Shown here in pieces: positions 29,208-37,473 of a stretch of 64,000 bases of DNA. Every line of letters starts with the position of its first letter. Within the stretch, counting starts at the first letter, position 1. This stretch comes from Gammaproteobacteria bacterium. Lineage in GTDB: Bacteria; Pseudomonadota; Gammaproteobacteria; Pseudomonadales; Azotimanducaceae. Position numbers and translations under genes: made by a program. A model generated the notes under the pieces. The model ran no database searches. It saw only the letters and a list, made by a program, of their open reading frames with translations, and was not told the origin of the DNA. Location of the stretch: contig JAPUIA010000139.1 in the NCBI GenBank assembly GCA_027297435.1, positions 1 through 64,000 on the forward strand. Direction: 5' to 3'.

Positions 29208-30272
29208 ATGATCCGAGTCCACAATCTCCTGCCGATGGCCGGCCTCGTAGCCGCGCTATCACTATCTGCTTCATGCGCCCCGGAAGTAGGTCAAGGTTAC
29301 GAACCCGAACGAACGTCCTGGGGCACCCCCAACATCGAAGGCCTCTGGGACTTTCGCACGCTGACCCCAATGGAGCGACCGCCTGAACTGGCAGACAAGG
29401 CGGTACTCACGCCCGAGGAAGCCGAAGCGTTTCGTGAGAAGACCCTCCAAGCACTCGATGTAGACAATCGTACCGGCGATGCCTCAATCGGTGACGTCGA
29501 GGGGGCATACAACACGTTCTGGTGGGACTGGGGAACGGAGCTCAACGATGACTTGCGCACCTCGCTCATCGTTGATCCACCCGATGGGCGGTTGCCCGGG
29601 ATCACCCCCGAAGCACTCGCACGACTGGAAGTGCAGAATCGTCTACGCACTCCGCCGGTGCGCGACTCTTTTTCCTACAGTGCCAACCCTGCCGAGTATC
29701 GCCCCTCGGGTCCTGAGGCACTGGGACTTTCAGAGCGCTGTCTCGTCGGATTCAACGCTGGTCCCCCGTTTACGCCGGCTGCGTACAACAACAACCTCCG
29801 GATCGTCCAGACACCCGGTTACGTCGTCCTCGTCACCGAGATGATCCATGACGCACGCATCATTCCCATGGATGGCCGACCGCACCAGCCACCCGAGATG
29901 CGGCGTTGGTCAGGCGATTCGCGCGGCCACTGGGACGGTAACACTCTGGTTGTCGACACCACCAACTTCACCGACAAGACCCCGGCCTTCCAGCTACCCG
30001 TCACGCTCGAGGTCTTGGATAGTGGCGCGGTTGGCTCCGGGATGAACCTGCATTTAACCGAGCGCTTCACCCCGGTCGGTGAGGGACGTCTCCTCTACGA
30101 GTATACGATCGACGACCCAGCTACCTTTGTCCGACCGTTCACCGTGATCATTCCGCTGCGCGCCACGAAAGGCCCAATGTTCGAGTACGCTTGTCACGAG
30201 GGGAACTACGCCATACCCGGCATACTCAAGGGAGCGCGGCTCCTCGAATCGGAGGTCGCAGCCGCTAGTTAG
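29208..30272 (+). CDS. Hypothetical secreted/lipoprotein of a conserved family (TPNIEGLWDFRTLTPMERP)
   Basis: Signal/lipobox ALSLSASCAP; sequence pattern of a conserved uncharacterised family with SRGHWDGNTLVVDTTNF. Confidence 0.8.
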   Translation: MIRVHNLLPMAGLVAALSLSASCAPEVGQGYEPERTSWGTPNIEGLWDFRTLTPMERPPELADKAVLTPEEAEAFREKTLQALDVDNRTGDASIGDVEGAYNTFWWDWGTELNDDLRTSLIVDPPDGRLPGITPEALARLEVQNRLRTPPVRDSFSYSANPAEYRPSGPEALGLSERCLVGFNAGPPFTPAAYNNNLRIVQTPGYVVLVTEMIHDARIIPMDGRPHQPPEMRRWSGDSRGHWDGNTLVVDTTNFTDKTPAFQLPVTLEVLDSGAVGSGMNLHLTERFTPVGEGRLLYEYTIDDPATFVRPFTVIIPLRATKGPMFEYACHEGNYAIPGILKGARLLESEVAAAS

Positions 30273-30281
30273 TGCTTGTCC

Positions 30282-30439
30282 AGAATGCGTAGCATTCTGA
30301 GACCGCACTAGTGGAGGGCAGGGATGCCCGACCATTTTGCGTAAGAAAAATGCGAGGTTTTCGTAGAAAACCGACAGAGGAAATTCGCAGGACCCGAATT
30401 TCCGGACAGGAACTAGTTAGTTTCGTGTCCAGAATGGAC
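30282..30439. repeat. Array of short hairpins (six inverted repeats in about 160 bp)
   Basis: AGAATGC-gta-GCATTCT; GGGCA-ggga-TGCCC; ATTTT-gcgtaaga-AAAAT; GGTTTTC-gta-GAAAACC; GGAAATTCG-caggacc-CGAATTTCC; GTCC-agaat-GGAC. Confidence 0.8.
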
Positions 30440-30466
30440 GGAAACTGGCGTGATGGGCACGAGAGG

Positions 30467-31615
30467 ATGCACGTCGAAACGCCGATTGCTCGTCCCGGTT
30501 TATTCCCGTCCCTGCTGCAGTTAGCACTGATGCTAGTCGTTTGCAGCTGCAGTCACGTCAAGCCTTACCTACAGACAGACACGCCATCAAGCATCCCCGA
30601 CGCGGCGTTGCGTGCTCGAGTAATTCTCGTCGGCGATGCCGGGCGTCCTCACGCGGGTGTACTCGAAGGCGTAGGCGAGTGGAGTACGAAGTTCGCCGAC
30701 AAGACGGCCGTCGTTTTCTTGGGCGACAACGTTTACGAGCACGGTCTTCCGGCTGGCCCTGCCAAGACCGAGAAGGCCGCGCTCGATCGGCAGATCGCTT
30801 CGGTTTCGTCGCTTCATGGCTTGTTCATTCCTGGCAACCATGACTGGCGTGCTGGTCGAAAAGGCATTTCGCGACAGATGACCTATGTCGAGCGGTCTTC
30901 GAAAATACGATTCCTTCCCCGTGACGGATGCCCAGGCCCTTCATCGTATACGCCACTCGATGGAATACTTATCATCGCGGTGGATACGCAGTGGTTTTTG
31001 CAAGAGTCCGCGGATGCTGCTGGATGTGATCTTGGCGAAGATCCTATCTTAGAGTTCTCGGCACGCGTCCAGCGTCTATTGCGTAGCGCCGAAGATCGGC
31101 TCGTCGTCGTCGTCGCACACCACCCGCCGTGGACTTACGGACCCCACGGTGGGTTTTACGATTGGCGCGACCATCTCTTCCCGCTGACCCGTCTGGTTTC
31201 GTGGGCATGGATCCCCTTGCCAGCAATCGGTTCGCTCTACCCGATAGCTCGCACTCTACGGAAACATTCACAGGACGCTTTTTCCCCACCTTACCGCAAG
31301 GTACAACGGCAGCTCGCTGACGCATTTGCCGTCTTTGATGGTCGGGGACCGCTGATTTTCGCTGGTGGTCACGACCACAGTCTGCAAGTTATCGAAAATC
31401 GCAAGCCCTGGGGATACGTACTGGTAAGCGGGTCTGGTTCCACCGGGAAACTGACGACTGTGACGCATGGCCACGATACCGTATTCGCGTTCCTCGCACA
31501 CGGCTTCATGTCCATCGATCTCATGGACAACGGGTCAGCCTATTTACACGTCATAGTAGCGGGGCAACCCGATACGGTCTTCATACACACGCTTCGTGCA
31601 GATCCAGCCCGCTAG
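30467..31615 (+). CDS. Calcineurin-like metallophosphoesterase (lipoprotein-like)
   Basis: VILVGDAGRPHAG, VVFLGDNVYEHGLP, PGNHDWRAG, VVVAHHPPWTYG, FAGGHDHSLQ; start uncertain (30434 also in frame). Confidence 0.82.
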   Translation: MHVETPIARPGLFPSLLQLALMLVVCSCSHVKPYLQTDTPSSIPDAALRARVILVGDAGRPHAGVLEGVGEWSTKFADKTAVVFLGDNVYEHGLPAGPAKTEKAALDRQIASVSSLHGLFIPGNHDWRAGRKGISRQMTYVERSSKIRFLPRDGCPGPSSYTPLDGILIIAVDTQWFLQESADAAGCDLGEDPILEFSARVQRLLRSAEDRLVVVVAHHPPWTYGPHGGFYDWRDHLFPLTRLVSWAWIPLPAIGSLYPIARTLRKHSQDAFSPPYRKVQRQLADAFAVFDGRGPLIFAGGHDHSLQVIENRKPWGYVLVSGSGSTGKLTTVTHGHDTVFAFLAHGFMSIDLMDNGSAYLHVIVAGQPDTVFIHTLRADPAR

Positions 31616-31822
31616 CACGTTGCTGGGATGCAGATCTAGACTATGCCTAGATCAGCACGCACTCGTCGAAAACAGAAGTTTAGCGCCTGCATTGCGTCGA
31701 TCGATTGAGTTTGACGAGGATCAACACCTTCGGTGCCAAAAGGGGGAGTCTGCCTTCGACGACCTGATGACAGAGCCGCAAGCGGATTTCGTGAACTACC
31801 GATCCGAGGTCGCCGATGTTGA

Positions 31823-32536
31823 TTAGATCGCGGAGTAAATCGAATAGGCAATCCAAACCCCGACAATGAGCAGCGCGCCCCAAAGCAAAACATCGAGAAC
31901 TTTTAGACCAACGATAGCCCGCTTCATCACTGTGCTTTCATTAGAGTGTGGGTAGGGTTGACTTGGTATTGGTTTATCCAGGAATTCGCAGAGTGGTTGC
32001 CAACCTTCTTTTGAGGAATGCACCAACAGTCGACCGTCAGGTACATTTGCGATAACTTCCGCAACGTTTTTGTTATACGCATCAATGGCGTATTGCTTTT
32101 CTTCAAAACGCCCGTCGAATACTCCTTCCCAGATCAGTCGCTGTACCATCGCCATTACGTTGCGCGCACGCGGTATCAACCAAAAGATGATTGGCGGAAC
32201 ACTGTTGGAGAGGGCGTAGATTGTTTCCTTGGTACTCTCGTACCATGCTTCGGGATCGCGCGCGGTTAGAATGACTTTCGCTTCCGGGTACTTTTCCATG
32301 AGTTCTTCGTACCTTGCCGCTGCCGGCCAATCCACGGCAGCCTCGAACCCCTCGAAGACGTCGTCCCAATCAACTTCCACGTTCCGCGATACGCGATCAA
32401 ACATTTCGACTTGCTTGCCGCTCGACATAACCTCCCGCATATGATGGCACTTATCGTAGCCAAGAAGCTCCAGAGCCTCTTTCATCGACGTTGTGCCCGT
32501 GCGACCAAATCCCGCGCCGATAACCTTTAGGCTCAT
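31823..32536 (-). CDS. Sulfotransferase family protein with C-terminal TM helix
   Basis: VIGAGFGRTGTTSMKEALELLGY P-loop-like PAPS motif; EAKVILTARDPEAWYEST. Confidence 0.88.
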   Translation of the reverse strand: MSLKVIGAGFGRTGTTSMKEALELLGYDKCHHMREVMSSGKQVEMFDRVSRNVEVDWDDVFEGFEAAVDWPAAARYEELMEKYPEAKVILTARDPEAWYESTKETIYALSNSVPPIIFWLIPRARNVMAMVQRLIWEGVFDGRFEEKQYAIDAYNKNVAEVIANVPDGRLLVHSSKEGWQPLCEFLDKPIPSQPYPHSNESTVMKRAIVGLKVLDVLLWGALLIVGVWIAYSIYSAI

Positions 32537-32649
32537 AAAGCTCCCTCGTTTTTCGCAGGTTGTCGAGCTAGAAGGTCCCGACAACGGTAACGTAGTTTGA
32601 TATAGAAACGCCTACTCGTCGCTGAACGGTCAGAAGCCTAGCCATTCGA

Positions 32650-33213
32650 TTAGTCGCCGATTCTGTCACGCAATTTACTTCTGACAAGATCCTGCCATTT
32701 AGCTAACTCGTATGGGTCAACTCGATTTATCGCTTTATTGGCAGCATCAAAGAATTCCGGATCCTGCCTCCAACCACCCGCTTCCGCGACTGCATCCCAC
32801 CATGCCTGGGCCACGGGATTTCCGAAATAGTAGGTCATTTCACTGAAGCCCGTCGGTCCAACATCATAATCGAAGTGGTCCCGCCATCTACTTTCGGGCA
32901 CCAGACCATCATCGGCAAACTGCTTAACCGTAGCCCAGTATTCCAGATAGTGATTCAGGTAATTTTCTAGGATCAACAGTTCACTAGTAGTAAAGGAGTT
33001 CGGCTGATCTATGGCTTTCGCCACGACCTCCGCCGGAGACTCACCCATCATCACAAACTGTCGTTCCCAGTTGTTAATCCGCCATTCATTTTCTATCTGA
33101 AGTCTTGTAAGCTCGGTCGTTTGATTGATCTGAACGCCGACGAGAACCAAGCCGACCAGTATCCCCACCATACCGCTGAATTGCAGCCAGTTGAGCAGCT
33201 TCGAAGATTCCAT
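32650..33213 (-). CDS. Hypothetical membrane-anchored protein
   Basis: 187 aa, N-terminal TM (GMVGILVGLVLVGVQINQ); intact ORF. Confidence 0.65.
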   Translation of the reverse strand: MESSKLLNWLQFSGMVGILVGLVLVGVQINQTTELTRLQIENEWRINNWERQFVMMGESPAEVVAKAIDQPNSFTTSELLILENYLNHYLEYWATVKQFADDGLVPESRWRDHFDYDVGPTGFSEMTYYFGNPVAQAWWDAVAEAGGWRQDPEFFDAANKAINRVDPYELAKWQDLVRSKLRDRIGD

Positions 33214-33313
33214 TGACCTATCCCTATTGGAGACGAACTTCAGACTAGATTAGCGACGCAGTGAATCTGTGCATACTCATGTCGGCAATGAACCGTCATC
33301 GAACGGGTGACGA

Positions 33314-34138
33314 TCAAACGGGTTTCGTAGCCACGATCAGCTGAATCTTGTTCCGAAAGTCAAGCGCGTTACCGTCCCCGTGGTTCCACATCAATTCACG
33401 GACCGCGGATCGTGCTTCTTTGCGAGCCGCATCATACAAATTGGCAGTTGTCACGGCAGCCAACGAATCCCAGGCCGCGTCGAAACTCGGGAAAGTGAAC
33501 TCCGTATCAGCGGTTTCGACATCAACGACCAGTCCGGTGGCTGAAAGTTGGCGCAGAAAAGGCGATACGTCAGCCAATGCTCCTGGACCGACGCCATCGA
33601 CGGGAGGTTTTGGGGCATAGCGTCCGGCGGTTTGCTGGAACTTCACGATATCCGCATCCTCAGGACCGGCCCAGACGACCATTACCGCGCGACCTCGCGG
33701 ACGCAAGACGCGAGCGATCTCCTTTGCCGCAGTTTCCCGATCAATTACATACATCATCACTAGCGATGCGAGCACGACATCCTGACTTTCATCTTCAGCA
33801 GGGATTGCTTCGACGCCGCCCTCTCTAAATGCAACGGTAGCTACGTTGTTAGCCCGTGACTTAGCTATTGCTAGCATCTCTGGGCTGATGTCGATGGCGG
33901 TTACCGATCCCTTCGGACCCACCTGTCGAACGGCGGAAAGCGCGACTGCTCCGGTGCCGGTACCGAGGTCCAAAACATCTTCGCCCTCTACCAATCTGGC
34001 AGAAGATAGCAACCGGTCTATCACAGGTTCAAAACGTAAGTCGATCTCCCGCCGGTAAGTGTCGGCCATACGATCCCAAACGCCGACTTGCCATGCCAAC
34101 CCTTTTTCGTGTGTCGGATCAGTCATCTGAATCACCAT
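33314..34138 (-). CDS. Class I SAM-dependent methyltransferase
   Basis: VLDLGTGTGAVALSAVRQVGPKGSVTAIDISPEMLAIAKSRA. Confidence 0.9.
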   Translation of the reverse strand: MVIQMTDPTHEKGLAWQVGVWDRMADTYRREIDLRFEPVIDRLLSSARLVEGEDVLDLGTGTGAVALSAVRQVGPKGSVTAIDISPEMLAIAKSRANNVATVAFREGGVEAIPAEDESQDVVLASLVMMYVIDRETAAKEIARVLRPRGRAVMVVWAGPEDADIVKFQQTAGRYAPKPPVDGVGPGALADVSPFLRQLSATGLVVDVETADTEFTFPSFDAAWDSLAAVTTANLYDAARKEARSAVRELMWNHGDGNALDFRNKIQLIVATKPV

Positions 34139-34165
34139 ATGGTCTTTGGGAATTGTATGCCAAAG

Positions 34166-34654
34166 TCATACGAAAGCCTGGGCTACGTTAAAGAGGTTGT
34201 GAAACAGTACGGGAACCAAGAGGCTGCCGGTGCGCTCCCGCATCCAGGTCAGGATGAATCCAACGAATCCCGTAGACACAATCGCACCGACGTTTATCTG
34301 TACCTCTGGGCTGTCAGCCGAAACTCCATGAAGGAGACCAAAAACAACCACGACGAGCCACAAACCCCAACCAGTTTCAGCTCCCCAGATGCGCAGACCC
34401 TTGCCGAAAGCCTGGTGGAGCAAGAGCAGCAGAAGCCCGCACATAAACAACTCTTCGTCTAGACCCGGCAACGTTGCCTGGAACAATAGGTTTTCCAATG
34501 TGGCGTTGGGGCTATACATGAATAGTGCAGACGTGACAGACGCCGCAAGGATCGTGATAACCCCGGTGATGACCACGGGACGCAGTGATCCCTCATTTTG
34601 AGCCCACTTCATGCCGGCCGACTGAAAGTTGACCCGGGGTAGCAAGTAAAGCAT
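34166..34654 (-). CDS. CPBP-family intramembrane metalloprotease, apparently N-terminally short
   Basis: LDEELFMCGLLLLLLHQAFG, VFGLLHG, PVLFHNLFN correspond to CPBP/Abi motifs. Confidence 0.75.
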   Translation of the reverse strand: MLYLLPRVNFQSAGMKWAQNEGSLRPVVITGVITILAASVTSALFMYSPNATLENLLFQATLPGLDEELFMCGLLLLLLHQAFGKGLRIWGAETGWGLWLVVVVFGLLHGVSADSPEVQINVGAIVSTGFVGFILTWMRERTGSLLVPVLFHNLFNVAQAFV

Positions 34655-34700
34655 CGAGTGCGGGGAATCGCTCGCTAGTACCCGCGCTGGACCGCATGGG

Positions 34701-34766
34701 GTCGGAGTAAAAACTCATGAGTTTTTACTCCGATTCCAAATTCCAAATTTACAAATTTACTCCGAC
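34701..34766. repeat. Palindromic repeat element with GTCGGAGTAAA/TTTACTCCGAC ends
   Basis: 28 bp perfect palindrome GGAGTAAAAACTCATGAGTTTTTACTCC at 34704-34731, plus a further TTTACTCCGAC at 34756-34766. Confidence 0.85.
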
Positions 34767-36241
34767 TCCAAATTCGCTCGTCTGAACAACGGCAGCGTAC
34801 CGAGCCGGTCCTTGAACGCCACTTCTTCACCATCACCGTTGAGCAACGGCATGGGTGGATCAAATTTCTGCGTGAGCGGCGTGACGAGCAGCATCGTCAC
34901 AAGTCCGGCCATCAGGCCCAATAAATCGCCCGCCAATTCTGGTGCGGTGACAATCGTGACCAGCCAGGTGATGAATCCCATCGCCATGGAGGCCAACGCG
35001 CCGGTGCGGTTGGCACGCTGCCACCAGACGCCGACGATGAACGGTATCGTTACGCTCACCAGAATGACCGAGTTAGCGTCCAATATCAGATCGTAGACCA
35101 CCTGCACTTCTAGCGCGATGTACACGGCGATGACGCCGAACACCGGAATCGCCACGCGCGTACTAACAAGCCGGAGCCGATCGGATGCGTTGGACTTGAA
35201 CAACGGTAAAATGTTGGTGCTCAACACACTCGCGGCCGCGAGCAAGGCACTGTCTGCGCTGCTCATGATCGCGGCAAGCAGCGCACCAACGAAAACTGCG
35301 ATGAATACCGGATGCAGATGCGCGATGGCCATTTCCGGTACGACGGTCTCAGGATCGACGAGGCCCGGCATGGTCACGCTGGCGATGATGCCGAGGGTGA
35401 CGGGGATCATGCCGAACGACAGGTAGCTAAAGCTTGCGATGTAGAACGAGTTTTGCGCGACCTGCTCGTTCTTGGCTGAGAAAGCTCTCTGCATGAGGGT
35501 CTGTGCAGAAACATCCGCCAGCCCGAAGATGAGCCAGGCACGCACGTAGTCTGTCCAGATTGCCGCAGTATGCTCCAACGGGACCATGCGGAACGTATCT
35601 TCCGGCAAATGCGGGGCGATGTTGCCCCACCCACCGACGTCGATGAGCACCACGACCAACAACAAGATGAGGCCAACGGCGATGACCACCATCTGCACGA
35701 AGTCCGTCAGCGCGACGGCCCACATGCCGCCGGCAACGGTGTAGATGAACACCACCACCGCCCCACCCATTATGCCAATTTCAAGCGGTACACCGGTTAG
35801 TGATTCAAAAACGAAGCCAAAAGCAACCAGCAGCGCGCCGGTCCACCCGATGTTTGACGAAATGGAGCCAATCGCCGCGATAGTCGCCGCGGTCTTACCG
35901 TAACGGTTCTGAAAAAAATCGACGAACGTCAACAATCGCAGGCGCCGGAAGATACGCACGAAGAAAAAGCCGACTAGGAAAAGTCCCAGCGCGCCGCCAA
36001 AGGGATCGGCTATGACGCCAAGCAACCCCCCTTCATATGCGGCGCCCGAAGCCCCCATCATGGTGCCACCGCCAAACCACGTGGCGACGATCGTAGCGCT
36101 ACAAATCCAGATCGGCATGCGACGCCCGGCGACGATGAAATTGTCGGCGGATCCAACTCTGCGCGAAGCGTAGACGCCAATACCAAGCATGGCCACCAGG
36201 TAGATGGCGACGCCGGTGAAAATGATGGTCTCGGTATTCAA
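34757..36241 (-). CDS. Sodium:solute symporter (SSS family)
   Basis: RRVGSADNFIVAGRRMPIWICSATIVATWFGGGTMMGASGAAYEGG; multiple TM segments. Confidence 0.92.
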   Translation of the reverse strand: MNTETIIFTGVAIYLVAMLGIGVYASRRVGSADNFIVAGRRMPIWICSATIVATWFGGGTMMGASGAAYEGGLLGVIADPFGGALGLFLVGFFFVRIFRRLRLLTFVDFFQNRYGKTAATIAAIGSISSNIGWTGALLVAFGFVFESLTGVPLEIGIMGGAVVVFIYTVAGGMWAVALTDFVQMVVIAVGLILLLVVVLIDVGGWGNIAPHLPEDTFRMVPLEHTAAIWTDYVRAWLIFGLADVSAQTLMQRAFSAKNEQVAQNSFYIASFSYLSFGMIPVTLGIIASVTMPGLVDPETVVPEMAIAHLHPVFIAVFVGALLAAIMSSADSALLAAASVLSTNILPLFKSNASDRLRLVSTRVAIPVFGVIAVYIALEVQVVYDLILDANSVILVSVTIPFIVGVWWQRANRTGALASMAMGFITWLVTIVTAPELAGDLLGLMAGLVTMLLVTPLTQKFDPPMPLLNGDGEEVAFKDRLGTLPLFRRANLESE

Positions 36242-36285
36242 CGCAACGGACTCAAACTGCCCTCAAGTAGGTCGGACAACATGCG

Positions 36286-37473
36286 TCAGAAGTCCCATGC
36301 CGGCGTCGCGTGGCGGCGTTTCGGATCAAAGAACGCACCTTCGACGACATGGCAACGTTCGATCACCCGCGTCCACTTGAGTTCCCGGATGTAGTAGATC
36401 TCGGCATACAGCTCGTCACCCGGCCGCCCCCAAGGGCTATCGAGCGAGGCGAACGCCAAGTTCGATTTTGTCGTGGGCGACCAGGTTGCCGAGGTCACCG
36501 TACCGAGAAGATTGTCTTTCCTGTCAAATATGAAGGAGTTGTTTGCCGGTTTGTTGCCTTCGACCAGCAGTCTGGCCAAGTTGTGCCGCGAACCGTTGGC
36601 TTTTTCCTCGATCAAGGCCTTGCGCCCGTTGAAATTGGATTTCTTCAAATGCACGAGCCAACCAAGACCAAGCTCGTACGGCGACCGGCTGCGACCCGTT
36701 CGCACCGCATCCTGGGCGGGCACGAAGTCGACCCCCGCCTGGATGAATCCCGCTTCGATGCGGGCGATGCCAAGTGCGGTACCGCCAAACGGTCGAATTC
36801 CGTAGTCTCGGCCGGCTGCCATCAGCTGGTCCCAAAGGCTTTCCGCAACCTCAGGCGTCACCCAAAGTTCGTAACCAAGATCGCCGGTGAAACCGGTACG
36901 TGAAATCAAGATCTCGCCTTGCGAGAAAGCAAAGCTGTCAAAGCGGTAGGGTTTGAGGTTCTCGACGCCTGCAAATCCCATGCGTTTCAGCACCGCGCAC
37001 GACGTCGGACCTTGAAACGCAAGCGCGGCAACCGCCTCGGTCTCGTCCTCGATTTGGACATTGAAACCCATCGCCGACCAGAGCAGCCAATCGAGATGTC
37101 GTTCCTGGGAGCAAATTCGGTAGACATTGTCGTCAAGCCGAAACAACGTACCATCGTCCAGCACTTGTCCCGCATCGTTGCACCAGCAGGCATACATCAC
37201 CTGGCCGATGGCGAGCTTTGCGATGTTGCGGGTTAGGAGTCTATCCAAGTAGGACCCGGCATCGGGACCGGTGATCCGGTACTTCGTCATGGGTGTCAGA
37301 TCGAACACACCGCAACTGTTACGAATGGCAAAATACTCTAGTTCTACGTCCGTGTAGGCGACCGGGGTCGTATAGCCCTTCCAGTCTTCCCATTCGTTGA
37401 TTTCGCATGCCGCCTCGACGCGAGAGTGAAACGGCGTGTGCAGTACGCGACGGTCATCGTGCGCCCGAATCAT
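36286..37473 (-). CDS. Aminomethyltransferase (GcvT/DmdA-like) family protein
   Basis: AIRNSCGVFDLTPMTKYRITGPDAGSYLDRLLTRNI; ISRTGFTGDLGYELWV; GRKAL. Confidence 0.9.
   Translation of the reverse strand: MIRAHDDRRVLHTPFHSRVEAACEINEWEDWKGYTTPVAYTDVELEYFAIRNSCGVFDLTPMTKYRITGPDAGSYLDRLLTRNIAKLAIGQVMYACWCNDAGQVLDDGTLFRLDDNVYRICSQERHLDWLLWSAMGFNVQIEDETEAVAALAFQGPTSCAVLKRMGFAGVENLKPYRFDSFAFSQGEILISRTGFTGDLGYELWVTPEVAESLWDQLMAAGRDYGIRPFGGTALGIARIEAGFIQAGVDFVPAQDAVRTGRSRSPYELGLGWLVHLKKSNFNGRKALIEEKANGSRHNLARLLVEGNKPANNSFIFDRKDNLLGTVTSATWSPTTKSNLAFASLDSPWGRPGDELYAEIYYIRELKWTRVIERCHVVEGAFFDPKRRHATPAWDF

Noticed and set aside
30311-30466. N-terminal extension of the metallophosphoesterase ORF
   Set aside because: Encoded by the hairpin array; a signal-peptide-like start lies at 30467.
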